This document shows positions 34,163 through 44,600 of a stretch of DNA of 64,000 nucleotides, piece after piece; positions within the stretch are counted from its first letter, which is position 1, and every line of letters begins with the position of its first letter. The position numbers were made by a program, and so were the translations under genes. This DNA is from Gambelia wislizenii (Eukaryota > Chordata > Lepidosauria > Squamata > Crotaphytidae), in the NCBI GenBank assembly GCA_030847615.1, contig JAUMIR010000002.1, forward strand, positions 115,328,309 to 115,392,308, read 5' to 3'. A model generated the notes under the pieces. It was given only the letters and a program-made list of their open reading frames with translations, was not told where the DNA came from and did not search any database.

Positions 34163-34863
34163 TTATTTGTACACCACAAATGTACAGCATTTATTTCCGG
34201 CATTTGTAAATTTCTTTGTAGGAACACAGGGAACATATATACTCCCAAGACATTCTATAGAAAGAGACAATGGACTTCTGGGAAGATCAAACATTAAGAG
34301 CCAGTGAAAGCATCCTGCTTTGCATGGGGAACTTTCCTGTTGGTTCCTCGCCTTGCTAGCTTTCCACAGGAGGAGCTCAGCCACAGAGAAAAAGAGCGAG
34401 ACCCTCCAGTAGACATCAGACCCCAAATGAGTCTAATAAGACTTGTGAAGAATTCCACCAAAAATTGTACTAGCTTCCCTGCCTGCCAATAGTTGGTGGG
34501 AAGCAGGGTGGTAAGGGGGACAACGAAAGGAAAACTACCAAAACTTTACTAACATCCAACAAGTCTCAAGGTGGGTGGGTGACTTAGAGGTTGCCCCACA
34601 CAACCAAGTACATGGCTGTTTACAATCCTGATCCCTGAGGGCATGGCCAAAGGAGGCTGTGGGAGGACTGTTCACTTTCACCAGTGGCCTTGAGAACAAC
34701 ACTTGCAATCCTGCTCCATCATCCTGTTATGGGGGGAGGCAGAGAAGGGAGCAGACTGTCCTCTCCAGGGCTCACACGATTTCAGTGCTGGAGGGGGGCG
34801 GAGGGTATCAAGGTACCCACAGAACCACCTGTCATCTCTCTGGGTCTTGGGCTGGTGTAGAGC

Positions 34864-35232
34864 AGTGGCTCTTAACCTTTTCTTTGCCAGGAACACCCTT
34901 TAAATATCTTTTCTTGCTGTAGATCCCCAAGACTTAACTCAAGATTTAAAACAACAACAACAATACAATTACACCATCCATCAAACTTTCCCTTAGAGGC
35001 AGTGTTGGGGGAGGGAAGACTTTTCTCCTGCTTCTTCCTGCAAGTTTGTGGCTGGAGCAGATTAAATGGCAATGTGCTGACCAAGCCGGCCAGCGCCTTG
35101 GCTCCTGTCAAGTGGCCACTCTACTGCATGGAGGTGGACCAAGCAACTTTCAAGCCTTGGCCGACCACCTGTGAGGACACTGCAGACTCCTGGGGTGGGG
35201 GGTCCTTATATCCCAGGTTAAGAACCACCAGC
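34864..35232. mobile_element. hAT-like MITE, type A, complete
   Basis: Left end CAGTGGCTCTTAACC and right end GGTTAAGAACCACCAG are inverted repeats. TGTAGAG on the left and CATAGAG on the right look like a decayed target duplication. The interior GGGAAGACTTTTCTCCTGCT is shared with 39950-39975. Confidence 0.8.
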
Positions 35233-35347
35233 ATAGAGGAAGAGAGAGCCATGGAGCTGGTTGTGAGCTTCTGAGGCTTCAGCATCCTTCCTCCTTTTAT
35301 AGAAATCAGGCCCGGGGGGACCCACAAGAGGTGGAGCCCCTTTCCAT

Positions 35348-35591
35348 TACAGTAGGACCCCCATATCCGCTGGGGATTGGTCCTGGATACTGAAAGCTGT
35401 GGATAATAGCAAACGTCATTGAAAATAATAGGACTTCCAGTTTAAAATGTCACAGAGTTGCCTAGGGGGACCTAGAAAATGGCTAGAGAGAGCACATTTT
35501 CTAGGAAGACTATGATAGGTGTGCTGTTTTGTGTCCCGTGGATAACTGAATCAGTGGACAATGAACCCGTGGATACGGGGGTCCTACTGTA
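35348..35591. mobile_element. TcMar-Tigger-like MITE
   Basis: TA plus CAGTAGGACCCCCATATCC at the left and GGATACGGGGGTCCTACTG plus TA at the right form a near-perfect inverted repeat of about 20 bp. The internal segment is about 200 bp and non-coding. Confidence 0.9.
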
Positions 35592-35594
35592 CTC

Positions 35595-36230
35595 ACTGAA
35601 TGGCGCTTAGGAATCATTCTGGAAGGAAAGAGAGAAAGCAAGAAAGCGAAAAGCCCATCCGTGGGCTGGTCTCCAAGCCCAGCCCTCCTTTCGCCGCCTC
35701 GAAGGCGCAAACTCACCAGGATGTGTCAGAAGGAAGGAGGGAAGGAAGGAAGGAAGGAAGGAAAGACGCGTGTCTCCCCGTGGTCTCCGGGCGGGGCTGC
35801 GCAGCGGAGAGCGGGCAAAGCCAAGCCGGCAGAAGCCAGGCAGGGCAAGTTTGATCAAGTCGGGCTCTGGGCTGGCCTGGGTGCTGCCCGCCTCTTTTCC
35901 CCGCTCCCGCCCGCTGACCTCCGAGCCCGTCCTCGGGCCAAAAGTGGCAGCCGGCCGCCCCCGCCCCTTTGGCCAAGGGCCCGGCCCAGCCCAGCCCGAC
36001 GGCACCAAGGAAGGAAGGAAGGAAGGAAGGAAGGAGCAGCCCGGCCGCCCGGGTGTCTCTCCGCAGAAAGCCCGCCAGCCAGCCGCCAGGGAAGGAGCCC
36101 CGGCCGCCAGAGAGCGCCAGCAAGGGAGGCGAGCAGGCAGCCCCCAGCCCAGCCCAGCCCAGGGAGGCCGGCAGCCAAGGTCCCTCAAAGGGCTGGTTAA
36201 GATGAAGAGGTCTACAAAGAAGAGCACCCT
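35595..36230 (-). promoter_or_regulatory. PARP3: GC-rich island, candidate PARP3 5' non-coding exon
   Basis: Highly GC- and CpG-rich, with (GGAA)n runs at about 35741-35763 and 36008-36034. On the minus strand CATCCTG|GTGAGTTTG at 35717/35716 is an ideal splice donor. PARP3 needs an upstream non-coding exon or promoter on this strand, and this island lies between its first coding exon and RRP9. Long plus-strand frames here look like composition artefacts. The assignment is inference; the 38-kb island is the alternative. Confidence 0.45.
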
Positions 36231-36299
36231 TGTTGGAAGACAGACACGGCTGCGGCTGCCTTTGCCTCAGGGACACACAACGGAGAAGGGATATCACAG

Positions 36300-36513
36300 T
36301 ACAGTCCTCCCTTCACATTCGCTGGGGTTTGGTTCCAGGACCCCCGTGGATACCAAAATCCGTGAATACCCAAGCCCCATTATATGCAATGGCATAGCAA
36401 AATGGTGCCCTTTATATAAAATGGCGAAATCAAGGTTTGCTTTTGGGGTTATTATTTTTAAAGAATGTTTTCAAGCCGTGGTTACCAAATCCGTGGATAC
36501 GGAGGGACAAGTA
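36300..36513. mobile_element. TcMar-Tigger-like MITE
   Basis: TACAGTCCTCCCTTCACATT starts it and GGATACGGAGGGACAAGTA ends it. The interior has GGACCCCCGTGGATACCAAA and the short ATGGCATAGCAAAATGGTGC block, also seen at 17.7 and 59.1 kb. Confidence 0.85.
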
Positions 36514-36736
36514 TTGTTTGTATTTTGTGTCTTAAGTTAGTCCGACGCCTGCAAAGTGGAAAGGCATGTGGAAAATTATTAAGGGAGCCCTTGCTTCCTT
36601 CCAGACTTCGAATACTTCTGCCGGGATAGAAATAAGTAATAGAAATAAATCGTGCGTTTTGCTGACAGCGCCAATAAAGTTAATCGATTGTATGGACTGA
36701 TTGTGTATTCCTGCATAGCTGGGGGTTGGACTGGAT

Positions 36737-36908
36737 CAGTGTTTCTCAACCAGGGTTCCCTGGAACCCTAGGGTTCCCCAAGAGGTTGCTAGGGGTTCCT
36801 CAAGAGATTGTGGTTGTGGGGAGAAAGCAATAGTAGTATGTAGAAGGATATGACCTGAAAATATTTCAAGGGTTCCTCTAGGATAACAAGGTTGAGAAAG
36901 ACTGGACA
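36737..36908. mobile_element. hAT-like MITE, type B, complete
   Basis: CAGTGTTTCTCAACCAGGGT at the left and AAGGTTGAGAAAGACTG at the right are inverted repeats. It is a 170-bp element with GGGTTCCCCAAGAGGTTGCT and TTTCAAGGGTTCCTCTAGG inside, and serves as a reference for the disrupted copies at 37.9 and 38.9 kb. Confidence 0.85.
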
Positions 36909-36960
36909 GGACAGGATGGTTTCTTCCACCTCTCACACTACATCTTTATAGCGCTATTAT

Positions 36961-37266
36961 CTCAGGCTTGGCCAAATTGATCACCAACAATGGTCTGCCC
37001 TGGCCTCACATCGGGAGGCATGGAGACGCACTATCCACAATGCTGCAGCTTTTATTTGAGAACTCACGCCGAACAAGTCTTGAAGAGAAACAACAATACA
37101 GAAAGAATCACAACCCAGAAACATCACCCAAGGAGACCTTCTGCTGTGCTTTCTGCAACCGGACTTGTTTATCTCGCATTGGCCTTTTTAGTCATCAGCG
37201 TGCTTGCAGAAAGCACGGGATAAGTCCTTCCTGAATCTTTGTTTGCGAAGAAAAGCCAGAGAGAGA
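36961..37266 (+). mobile_element. non-LTR retrotransposon 3' fragment, copy 3
   Basis: It starts CTCAGGCTTGGCCAAATTGA and ends at the GAAGAAAAGCCAGAGAGAG tail. It encodes AFCNRTCLSRIGLFSHQRAC in one frame and is shifted in another. It is inserted in the foldback MITE. Confidence 0.9.
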
Positions 37267-37375
37267 TCCCACTTTAACTGCTATGGCTGCCTCCTGTGGA
37301 TTCCTGGGATTTGCAGTTTAGAGAGGGGCATTTAGAACTCTCAGCCAGAGAGCTCTTAGGCCTCACTTAAACTGT

Positions 37376-37683
37376 CTCTCTCTGGCTTTTCTTTGCAAAC
37401 GAAGATTCAGGAAGGACTCATCCCGCGCTTTCTACAAACGTGCTGATGACTAAAAAGGCTAATCTGAGATAAACAAGTCCGGTTGCAGAAAGCACAGCAG
37501 AAGGTCTCCTTGGGTGATGTTTCTGGGTTGTGATTCTTTCTGCGTTGTCGTTTGTCTTCAAGACTTGTTCGGCGTGAGTTCTCAAATAAAGGTGCAGCAT
37601 TGTGGATAGTCCATCCCCATGCCTCCCAATGTGAAGCCAGGGTGGACCATTGTTGGTGATCAATTTGGCCGAGCCTGAGAATT
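37376..37683 (-). mobile_element. non-LTR retrotransposon 3' fragment, copy 4 (inverted)
   Basis: The same fragment as copy 3 in opposite orientation, with the tail at 37376 and the 5' boundary TCTCAGGCTCGGCC near 37683. It is about 300 bp long and shares copy 3's 5' boundary. Confidence 0.9.
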
Positions 37684-37850
37684 CCACAGGAGGAAGCCAG
37701 AGCAGTTACAGTGGAATAATAGCGCTATAACAGTGTAGTGTGATAAAACCTGTGGTGGTGGCCACGCACTGTGATTTCCTGACACTTCTGCATTTTATTG
37801 CACTGATTTCCCCAACCCTTTCTGCACTAAAATGCAGGTTGAGAAAATCG

Positions 37851-37956
37851 CAGCCTTTCTCAAGTCTTTTTACCCTGGAGGAGCCCCTGAATTAATTTTC
37901 AGGTTTTAGACAAATCCTGCATAAAAATTATTATATCTCTAGCACAAGAAGTAGTG

Positions 37957-37987
<31 letters not shown>

Positions 37988-38070
37988 CATCATGATTTCT
38001 CATGAAACCTTTGGCAAAATCTAGTGGAGATCTAGGGTGCCAGGGAACCCTGGCTGAGAAACCTTGGTTT
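37851..38070. mobile_element. hAT-like MITE type B, inverted, with (CA)n inside
   Basis: The right end AGGGAACCCTGGCTGAGAAA is the inverse of the type B left end, and CAGCCTTTCTCAAGTC at the left is the inverse of its right end. A (CA)n run at about 37961-37987 has expanded inside it. Confidence 0.7.
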
Positions 38071-38119
38071 AGTGGGCTGACGGAGGACCCAAATATTAAG
38101 CTGGGAAGGCGGGCAAAAG

Positions 38120-38540
38120 CGCTCCCTTTGCGCATTAAAAGCGCGCAGGCTTCCCTTTGCGCATTAAATGTGCACCACAAACCACGCAGCGCAGACCCCC
38201 GCCCTCCTTCGCAGCGCATCTTCCGACTGAGAAGAGAACGCCGCCTTTGTCCAATAAGAAGTCGCGCCGCGATGGCAGGACGAGCGGTTTAATAGACCAA
38301 TAAGAGAGCAGCCTCGTTTTCCTGTGGACCAATGAGAGTGAAGTACACGGCGAAGGAGGCGGGACCCAGCAGCCAATCCGCTTCTTTCTCCGTCTCCTAC
38401 TTCTGGAAAGGCGCCTGTGCAAAATTCCCACCAATGAGGAGAGGCTGGAGGAGTTTCCGGCCTATGGGGAAGCGCTCGGGGCGGGCCCAGGGAGCCACGC
38501 GGAGGAAAGCCCGGCGGCTGGCCGTCGTTCTGGGGTCGGC
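38120..38540. promoter_or_regulatory. RRP9: bidirectional-type CpG promoter with five CCAAT boxes
   Basis: CCAAT occurs on the plus strand at 38251, 38297, 38329, 38373 and 38431, spaced 46, 32, 44 and 58 bases. All are in TCCAAT, ACCAAT or GCCAAT contexts that suit NF-Y. The region is GC- and CpG-rich and ends at the RRP9 start codon. TCCCTTTGCGCATTAAA is present twice, at 38123 and 38152. There is no clear TATA box. It is the RRP9 promoter and may also drive PARP3 on the other strand. Confidence 0.75.
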
Positions 38541-38621
38541 ATGGCAGCGGCGGGCGCGAAGAGGAAGGCGGCCAGGCTGCGAGGGGCCTCGGCGTCGGGC
38601 GCTGGGCGGAAGAGGCGGAAG
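38541..38621 (+). CDS. RRP9: RRP9 exon 1 (coding part)
   Basis: 27 codons, MAAAGAKRKAARLR to GRKRRK, a nuclear/nucleolar targeting sequence. Donor AAG|GTCAGC is weaker than most but keeps the phase with exon 2. Confidence 0.9.
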
Positions 38622-41600
38622 GTCAGCGCCGGGGGCGGAGAAGCGGGGAGAGGCGGCCGGGCCCACCCGAGGCAGGTTGGCACGGCGGGGTTAGCACGCC
38701 GCCTTCTCTTTCCAGGGCCATGCTGGGGATGTATAGAGCAGTGGCACTGAACCTTCTCTTTACCAGGGAACCCCCCTCCCCTTTAAATATCTTTTGTTAC
38801 TGTGGACCCCCAAGACTTACGATTTAAAACCCTAATAATAATACCTAATAATAATAATAATAATAATAATACAATTACACCATCCAGGGGTTCTCAGCCA
38901 GGCGTCCCTGGAAGCCTAGGGTTCCCCAAGAGGTTGTTAGGGGTTCCGTCAGATATTGAGATTGAAAAAAATAAACTTTTTTTTTGAGCTGTAGAAACAT
39001 GGGTCACCTATGGCCACCACAAACGCTTTCATCAGCGCTGTAAACGCACTATCCACAATGCTGCAGCCTTATTTGAGAACTCACGCCGAACAAGTCTTGA
39101 AGAGAAACGACAACGCAGAAAGAATCACAACCCAGAAACATCACCCAAGGAGACCTTCTGCTGTGCCTTCTGCAACCGGACTTGTTTCTCTCGGATTGGC
39201 CTTTTTAGTCATCAGCGTGCTTGCTGAAAGCGCGGAATGAGTACTTCCTCAATCTTTGTTTGCGAAGAAAAGCCAGAGAGAGAGAGAGAGAGAGAGAGAA
39301 ATATACACTGGACTGACTATGCGAGGAATGTTGCTGTCCTTGAGCAAGCAGGGATCACCAGCATTGAGGCCATGGCATTGAGAACACAGCTGCGCTGGGC
39401 AGGGCACATTTCTAGGATAGAGAACCATCACCTCCCCAAAATAGTACTCTATGGTGAACTCACCACAGGTCAGCGTAAGAGGTGTGCTCCAAAAAAGCAA
39501 TACAAGGACTCCCTGAAACAACATCTCAGGCTTGGCCAAATTGATCACCAACAATGGTCCGCCCTGGCCTCACATCGGGAGGCTTGGAGATGCACTATCC
39601 ACAATGCTACAGCCTTATTTGAGAATTCACACCGAACAAGTCTTGAAGAGAAACGACAACGCAGAAAGAATCACAACCCAGAAACATCACCCAAGGAGAC
39701 CTTCTGCTGTGCTTTCTGCAACTGGACATGTTTATCTCGGATTGGGCTTTTTAGTTAGCAGCGCGCTTGCAGAAAGTGCAGGATGGGTCCTTCCTGAATC
39801 TTTGTTTGCGAAGAAAAACCAGAGAGAGAGAGAATAATGTTTAGGCAGGGATTCCCTGAGACCTGGAAATTGTTTCAAGGGTTCCACCAGGGTACAAAGG
39901 ATGAGAAAGGCTGCATTAACTCTTCCCTCAGAGGCACTGGAGGGAGAGGGAAGACTTTTCTCCTGCTTCTTCCTGCAAGTTTATGGCTGGATGGATTGAA
40001 TGGCAATGTGCAGGCCAAGCCAGGCAGTAAGCCTTTGCCTTGGCTTCTGTCATGTGGCCACTCTACTGGGGGCAGGAGGTGGTTGGTGTAGCCTTCAAGC
40101 CTTCGCGGACCCCTTGTGAGGACATCACAGACCCCTGGGGGTCTCCAGACCACAGGTTAAGAACCACTGATGTAGAGAAACTTTTTCATCTGCATGAGTG
40201 AGAAACCGAGGGAGACTGTGGCGCTGGTATTGTGTGGATAATTACAGTAATCCCTTCACATTCACGGGAGTTAGGTTCCCCAGACCCCCGCAAATATGAA
40301 AAATCTGCAAATAATGATTGCCCTCCCCCTCCCATGCCAAAGCGACCATGGGGCCTCCGGAGGCCCCATAGTCGCTTTCCCCCACCTTCCCCCTCCCTTC
40401 CAAGGCCTTCACGGGGCCTCCAGAGACCCTCCCAAGGCCCCGTGGATGCCTCCCCAACCCTCCCCCTCCCTCCCAGGGCCTTCACGGAGCCTTCAGAGGC
40501 TCCGTGGAGGCCTCCCCGGCCCTCCCCCCTCCCCTCCCCTCCCAGGGCCTTCATGGGGCCTCCGGAGGCCCTGTGTCGTGGTTTTGGGAGGGCGGGGGGC
40601 CCCTCCCAAAACGGCGAATATCCCAAACCGCGAATGCTGAGTTCGCGAATGTGGAGGGGCAACTGTATTTTAGATGCAGAGGGATGGGCAGCAATGAGTT
40701 TTGATGCAGCGAGATTGTGGGCCACTTTAATGGACTGGTTGTGCTGAACAGGAGATTTTGGCAGCTATGATTTCTAAGAAATAACATTTAAAAAACAAAA
40801 TAATGACCACAGGTTATTTACTTAACTTCAAAGTGGGTGACAAAAACATAGAAATTGTTAAAAGATTTTTCTGTATATTGATGCAGTCATTAACTCCATT
40901 ACAGTTAAAACAGACTGTGTTCAAGAAATTAGAAGCGGGCTAAGACTTGGAAGGACTGCTGTTATATCATTGAATACCAAAATCAGAATCATCCATGCCA
41001 TTGTATTTCCAGTTTGTATGTATGGTACTGAAAATTGGACAGTGAATTAAAACTGACAGGAAGAGAATCAACTCCTTTGAAATATGGAGCTGGAGAAGAT
41101 TTGTACATATGCCACAGTCTGCCCAAAAGACAAGATAATAGATCCAAAAGCAAGTTAAGCCTGACCTCTTCCTAGAAGCCAAAATGACTAAATGGAGGTT
41201 GTTGTACTTTGGACACATCATGAGATGACTAACTGGAAAAAAGAGTAGTAGGAAGTAGTAGAGTGAAAGGTAGTAGGAAAAGTAGAAGGCCGCTTTACAG
41301 ATGAATTGGTTCAATAAAGTGTGGCTCAGAATTTGCAAGATCTGAGCAGAGCCATTGATGACCTCTTGGAGGTCTCTCATTAATAGGGTTACTCTATGTT
41401 GTAGCTGATTTGATGGCAAATAACAACAACAATCATTTCTAAAAAGTGCAGGAGTTCAGTCCCTCTGGCATTTGGCCATTCTGTGGCTAACTTGACAGTC
41501 AGACCATTGGATTCATTTAGCTTGCTGGGGTATTCTAGAAACTCTAGTCCAAAATAAGTAGTTTCCAGGCTCATTACTGAACACACATACTCTCTATTAG

Positions 41601-44600
41601 ACAAACATCTCTCTTAAGTGTCTACAACCATATTACATTATTATGCTATGATTTGGTCACAATTATTTTAATTTAATTATTCTCCTATCAGGAATAGAAT
41701 ATGGGAAGCTTCCTTATACCAAGTTAGACCATGGGTTCAGCTATGTCTGTTTTGTCTACCCTGACAGGAAGATGCTCTCCAGGATTTTCAGCAGCATGGT
41801 TCAGTTTGTTATGTGATGACTTAAGCTTCCTAGTGCCATGTCCCATCATCACGCGACATTATGGTACTGCTGTGGTTAATGACATCATAGCAAGCAATAT
41901 AAAGGAAGCCATAGCTCTTAATTTGCAAGACCTGAGCAAATGTTGATGTTGCTGACTTCACCTCATTGAGGTCTCTCATTAATAGGGTCACCATAACTCA
42001 AACGTGTGTGTGTGTGCCCAAGTCGTGTGTCAACTTTCATAGGGTTTTCTTGAGCAAAGAATACTCAGAAGTTGTTTTGACAGTTCTTTCCTCTGAAATA
42101 TAGTCTACAGCACTTGGTATTCATTGGTGGTCTCCCATACAAGTACTAACCAGGACTGACCCTGCTTAGCTTCCCAGATCAAATGGCATCTGGTGCCTTT
42201 AGAGTATTTAGGCAATCTTTAGTCAAAGCTCACTAGATAGCAAATAACAACACCAAAAATTTCTAAAAGGTGCTGGAGTCTGTCCTCTTGCATTTGGTCA
42301 CCCTGTAGCTGACTCAGCAGTCAGACCATTAGATTCATGTGGTCTTCTTCTGTTGGAGTGTCACCTTAAATTTGAACAGGCTTGCAGTACACCTAACAAC
42401 TCTTAAGGAGATTAACACTAAAGTTAGTGAAATGTTTGTCAGCATCATCTGAGAAGTCAAGGATTCCAAATTGCTCTCCAGTGACAGCTTTCCAGCTTGT
42501 ACACTTGCTGTGGTAGATTGCTGGGTTGGTTTTTTTTTTTTTTTTTTTTTGCTTTGATAGAATATATTGTAAAATGAAATGGGTTTGAGTGTACAATTCT
42601 CCAGTTGTCTAGTTATTCATTATTTGCAGTTTCTTTTATCTGTCACTCTGGTTTGTTAATACATGGGGAAGGGTGTTATGATGTAGTAATACTTCATTCC
42701 AGCTGACTTCTGTTCTAAAAATAATATTTCATTTTCCAGCTTCCTGTTGCAGAAGAGAAAGCTTGGCAGAAAGCTGGCTCAAAGCTGAATGAGGAGATCT
42801 CCAGTGATTCTGAACCAGATAGGTAAGGATAGGCCAGACTGCTTTGGTGTCCTTCCCTGATTCAGAAGGAAATTTATATAATCTTGGATGGCTTCAGGAA
42901 AGTACAGTAAGAAACACAATGTCTACAGATTCCCTTAGAGTGGTTTTATAAAACAGCTGGATGAGAGAATTGTGTTCTGAGTTTTTCCTGACACATAGGT
43001 CTGAGTGATCTGTGTATTTGTGTAGTCCTGTGCAAGGCAACCCCCTGTAGAATTTCTGGAAGTCAGGCCTTTTTGGCCTTTGGGAGTTGCCCTAGGGGAT
43101 TGAAGCGTTCTCTCTAAGAGAGTGGGAGGAATTTTTTTTCTTACTGATGGATAATTCTAGGGGAGAAATGAGATCCTTCTGTGTAAGCCATGTTTTTGTT
43201 CTCTACAGCCCAGCAAAGAAGAAGAACAATGAAGCAGAAGAGGAGATTGAGGAGACACCACAAGAGAAGAAACTGAGGTTGGCAAAATTATATCTGGAGC
43301 AGCTTCGACAGCAAGGTGTGTATGAGAAAAGCTGGGTTTGGTATAATTGGGATGCTAAGTAGAATCATAGAGCTTAAAGGGACTGCAAGAGCCATTTAGA
43401 CCAACACCCTGCAATGCAGGAAAACACAACTAAAGTACTCCTGAGAGAGAGAGAGAGACATCCAGTCTCCATTTAAATACCTCAAGAAAGTAATTAACTA
43501 AATAACCTTAATATTCTTAATAGACTCTTAATAGTGCATAAATAAGCTGATACATAGTTAACCCTTAACAAAAAGAATCTAGAAAAAGGGTCAGAATTTC
43601 TTATGAAAAGTCAGTATTTTTTTTTAAAAAAACGTATCTTTTGATTTGTGAGTTGGTGGGGGACTGATTTCATTGATTTTAACTAGATGAATTGAAATTA
43701 GAAATTTAAATCAGGTCATTTTCACTGGTATCTCGGCCACTTGCCTTATGGAAGCTACCTAATTTATTTGAAAGTGCACTGGAGAAATGGTTTGGCTTTG
43801 GGTATTTATTCTGTTGTAAGATTCCAGAAGTGACAGTAAATGTTCAGTGTTTCCATAGTCCTGTGATTAAATAAATGAACGTAAAAAGCAGTGTGAATGT
43901 GTACCACAGCTTGTTCATATGCTAACCTGAGATGGCTGTGGACAGGGAGCTGGTACTCACAGCAATGTCAGGTAGCAGTCATGTGTTTGAGGGGATGTGT
44001 AGAAATTTAACTTTAGTAACTTGATGAATGGTTGTGATAGAACAGCTTGTTCTGAGAAGTAGAAGTCCATTGGTTGATTAACGAGGCTTCCATAAAGCAA
44101 TTTTTTCTTAATTTATTCTTAAGTCTGTTCTTCAGAGTCCTGAGATTTATGCACAGTTTGGCTTTTGTCTTGAACAGAAGAGGAAAAGGCTGAAGAAGAG
44201 GCCTTTGAAAAGGACCTGGTCGCTGGCCGGCTGAAGGAAGATGTGGTAAGCAGCAAATCAGTGTCATTATGAGATGAAGGAAGCTGTTTGAATGTCTGTC
44301 ACTTGGCTTGGTCAGAAGAAAAGCAGACAGTATCACCTTCCTTGGAATGCCAGCTTCTCACTAGAGAATAGATGAAAATTGCCTCCCATGCTATAGGGCT
44401 GCATTGGGCTCAGCTCTCATTGCTGTGTGGGGAAGAGTTTTAAAAGGAACAGATCAATCTTCCACGTAGAAACAAGAGGCTGGTTGGTGAGCAGGAAAAA
44501 ATGAGACTTGCCAGGTTCAGCTTCCAAGTAGTAAATGAAAGGTGATGAGAACTATGAGGGATGGTATTGGTCATATTCAGAAAAGGGCAGTGCAGTGAGC

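Larger units (their letters stand above)
36938..37743. mobile_element. foldback MITE split by two LINE fragments
   Basis: CACACTACATCTTTATAGCGCTATTAT at the left (positions 36938-36960, key part TAGCGCTATTAT) is inverted at the right as ATAATAGCGCTATAACAGTG. Between them TGGCTGCCTCCTGTGGATTC pairs with CCACAGGAGGAAGCCAG. Two LINE 3' fragments, one per strand, interrupt it. Confidence 0.75.
38885..39918. mobile_element. hAT-like type B element, split
   Basis: GGGGTTCTCAGCCAGGCGTC... TAGGGTTCCCCAAGAGGTTG at the left and TTTCAAGGGTTCCACCAGGG ... GATGAGAAAGGCTG at the right match 36737-36908. LINE copies at 39.0-39.8 kb lie inside it. Confidence 0.7.
38738..40158. mobile_element. hAT-like type A element disrupted by nested insertions
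   Basis: The left end CAGTGGCACTGAACC and right end GGTTAAGAACCACTG match the complete element at 34864-35232. ATAGAG and TGTAGAG flank them. The interior blocks CAATTACACCATCCA (38870s) and GGGAAGACTTTTCTCCTGCT (39950s) are contiguous in the 34.9-kb copy but are about 1 kb apart here. The gap is filled by a type B hAT element and LINE fragments. It lies in RRP9 intron 1. Confidence 0.75.

Noticed and set aside
35607..36540. Several 180-256-codon frames in the GC-rich island
   Set aside because: Overlapping frames on both strands in CpG-rich DNA with GGAA microsatellites. No domain is recognisable, and the frame to 36540 runs into a Tigger-like MITE.
39237..39758. 173-codon frame as a possible host gene
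   Set aside because: It is the C-terminal part of a non-LTR retrotransposon repeated six times in the window.
42105..42215. Functional 5S rRNA gene
   Set aside because: Only the 3' half matches well, with several substitutions, and it continues into a SINE tail.
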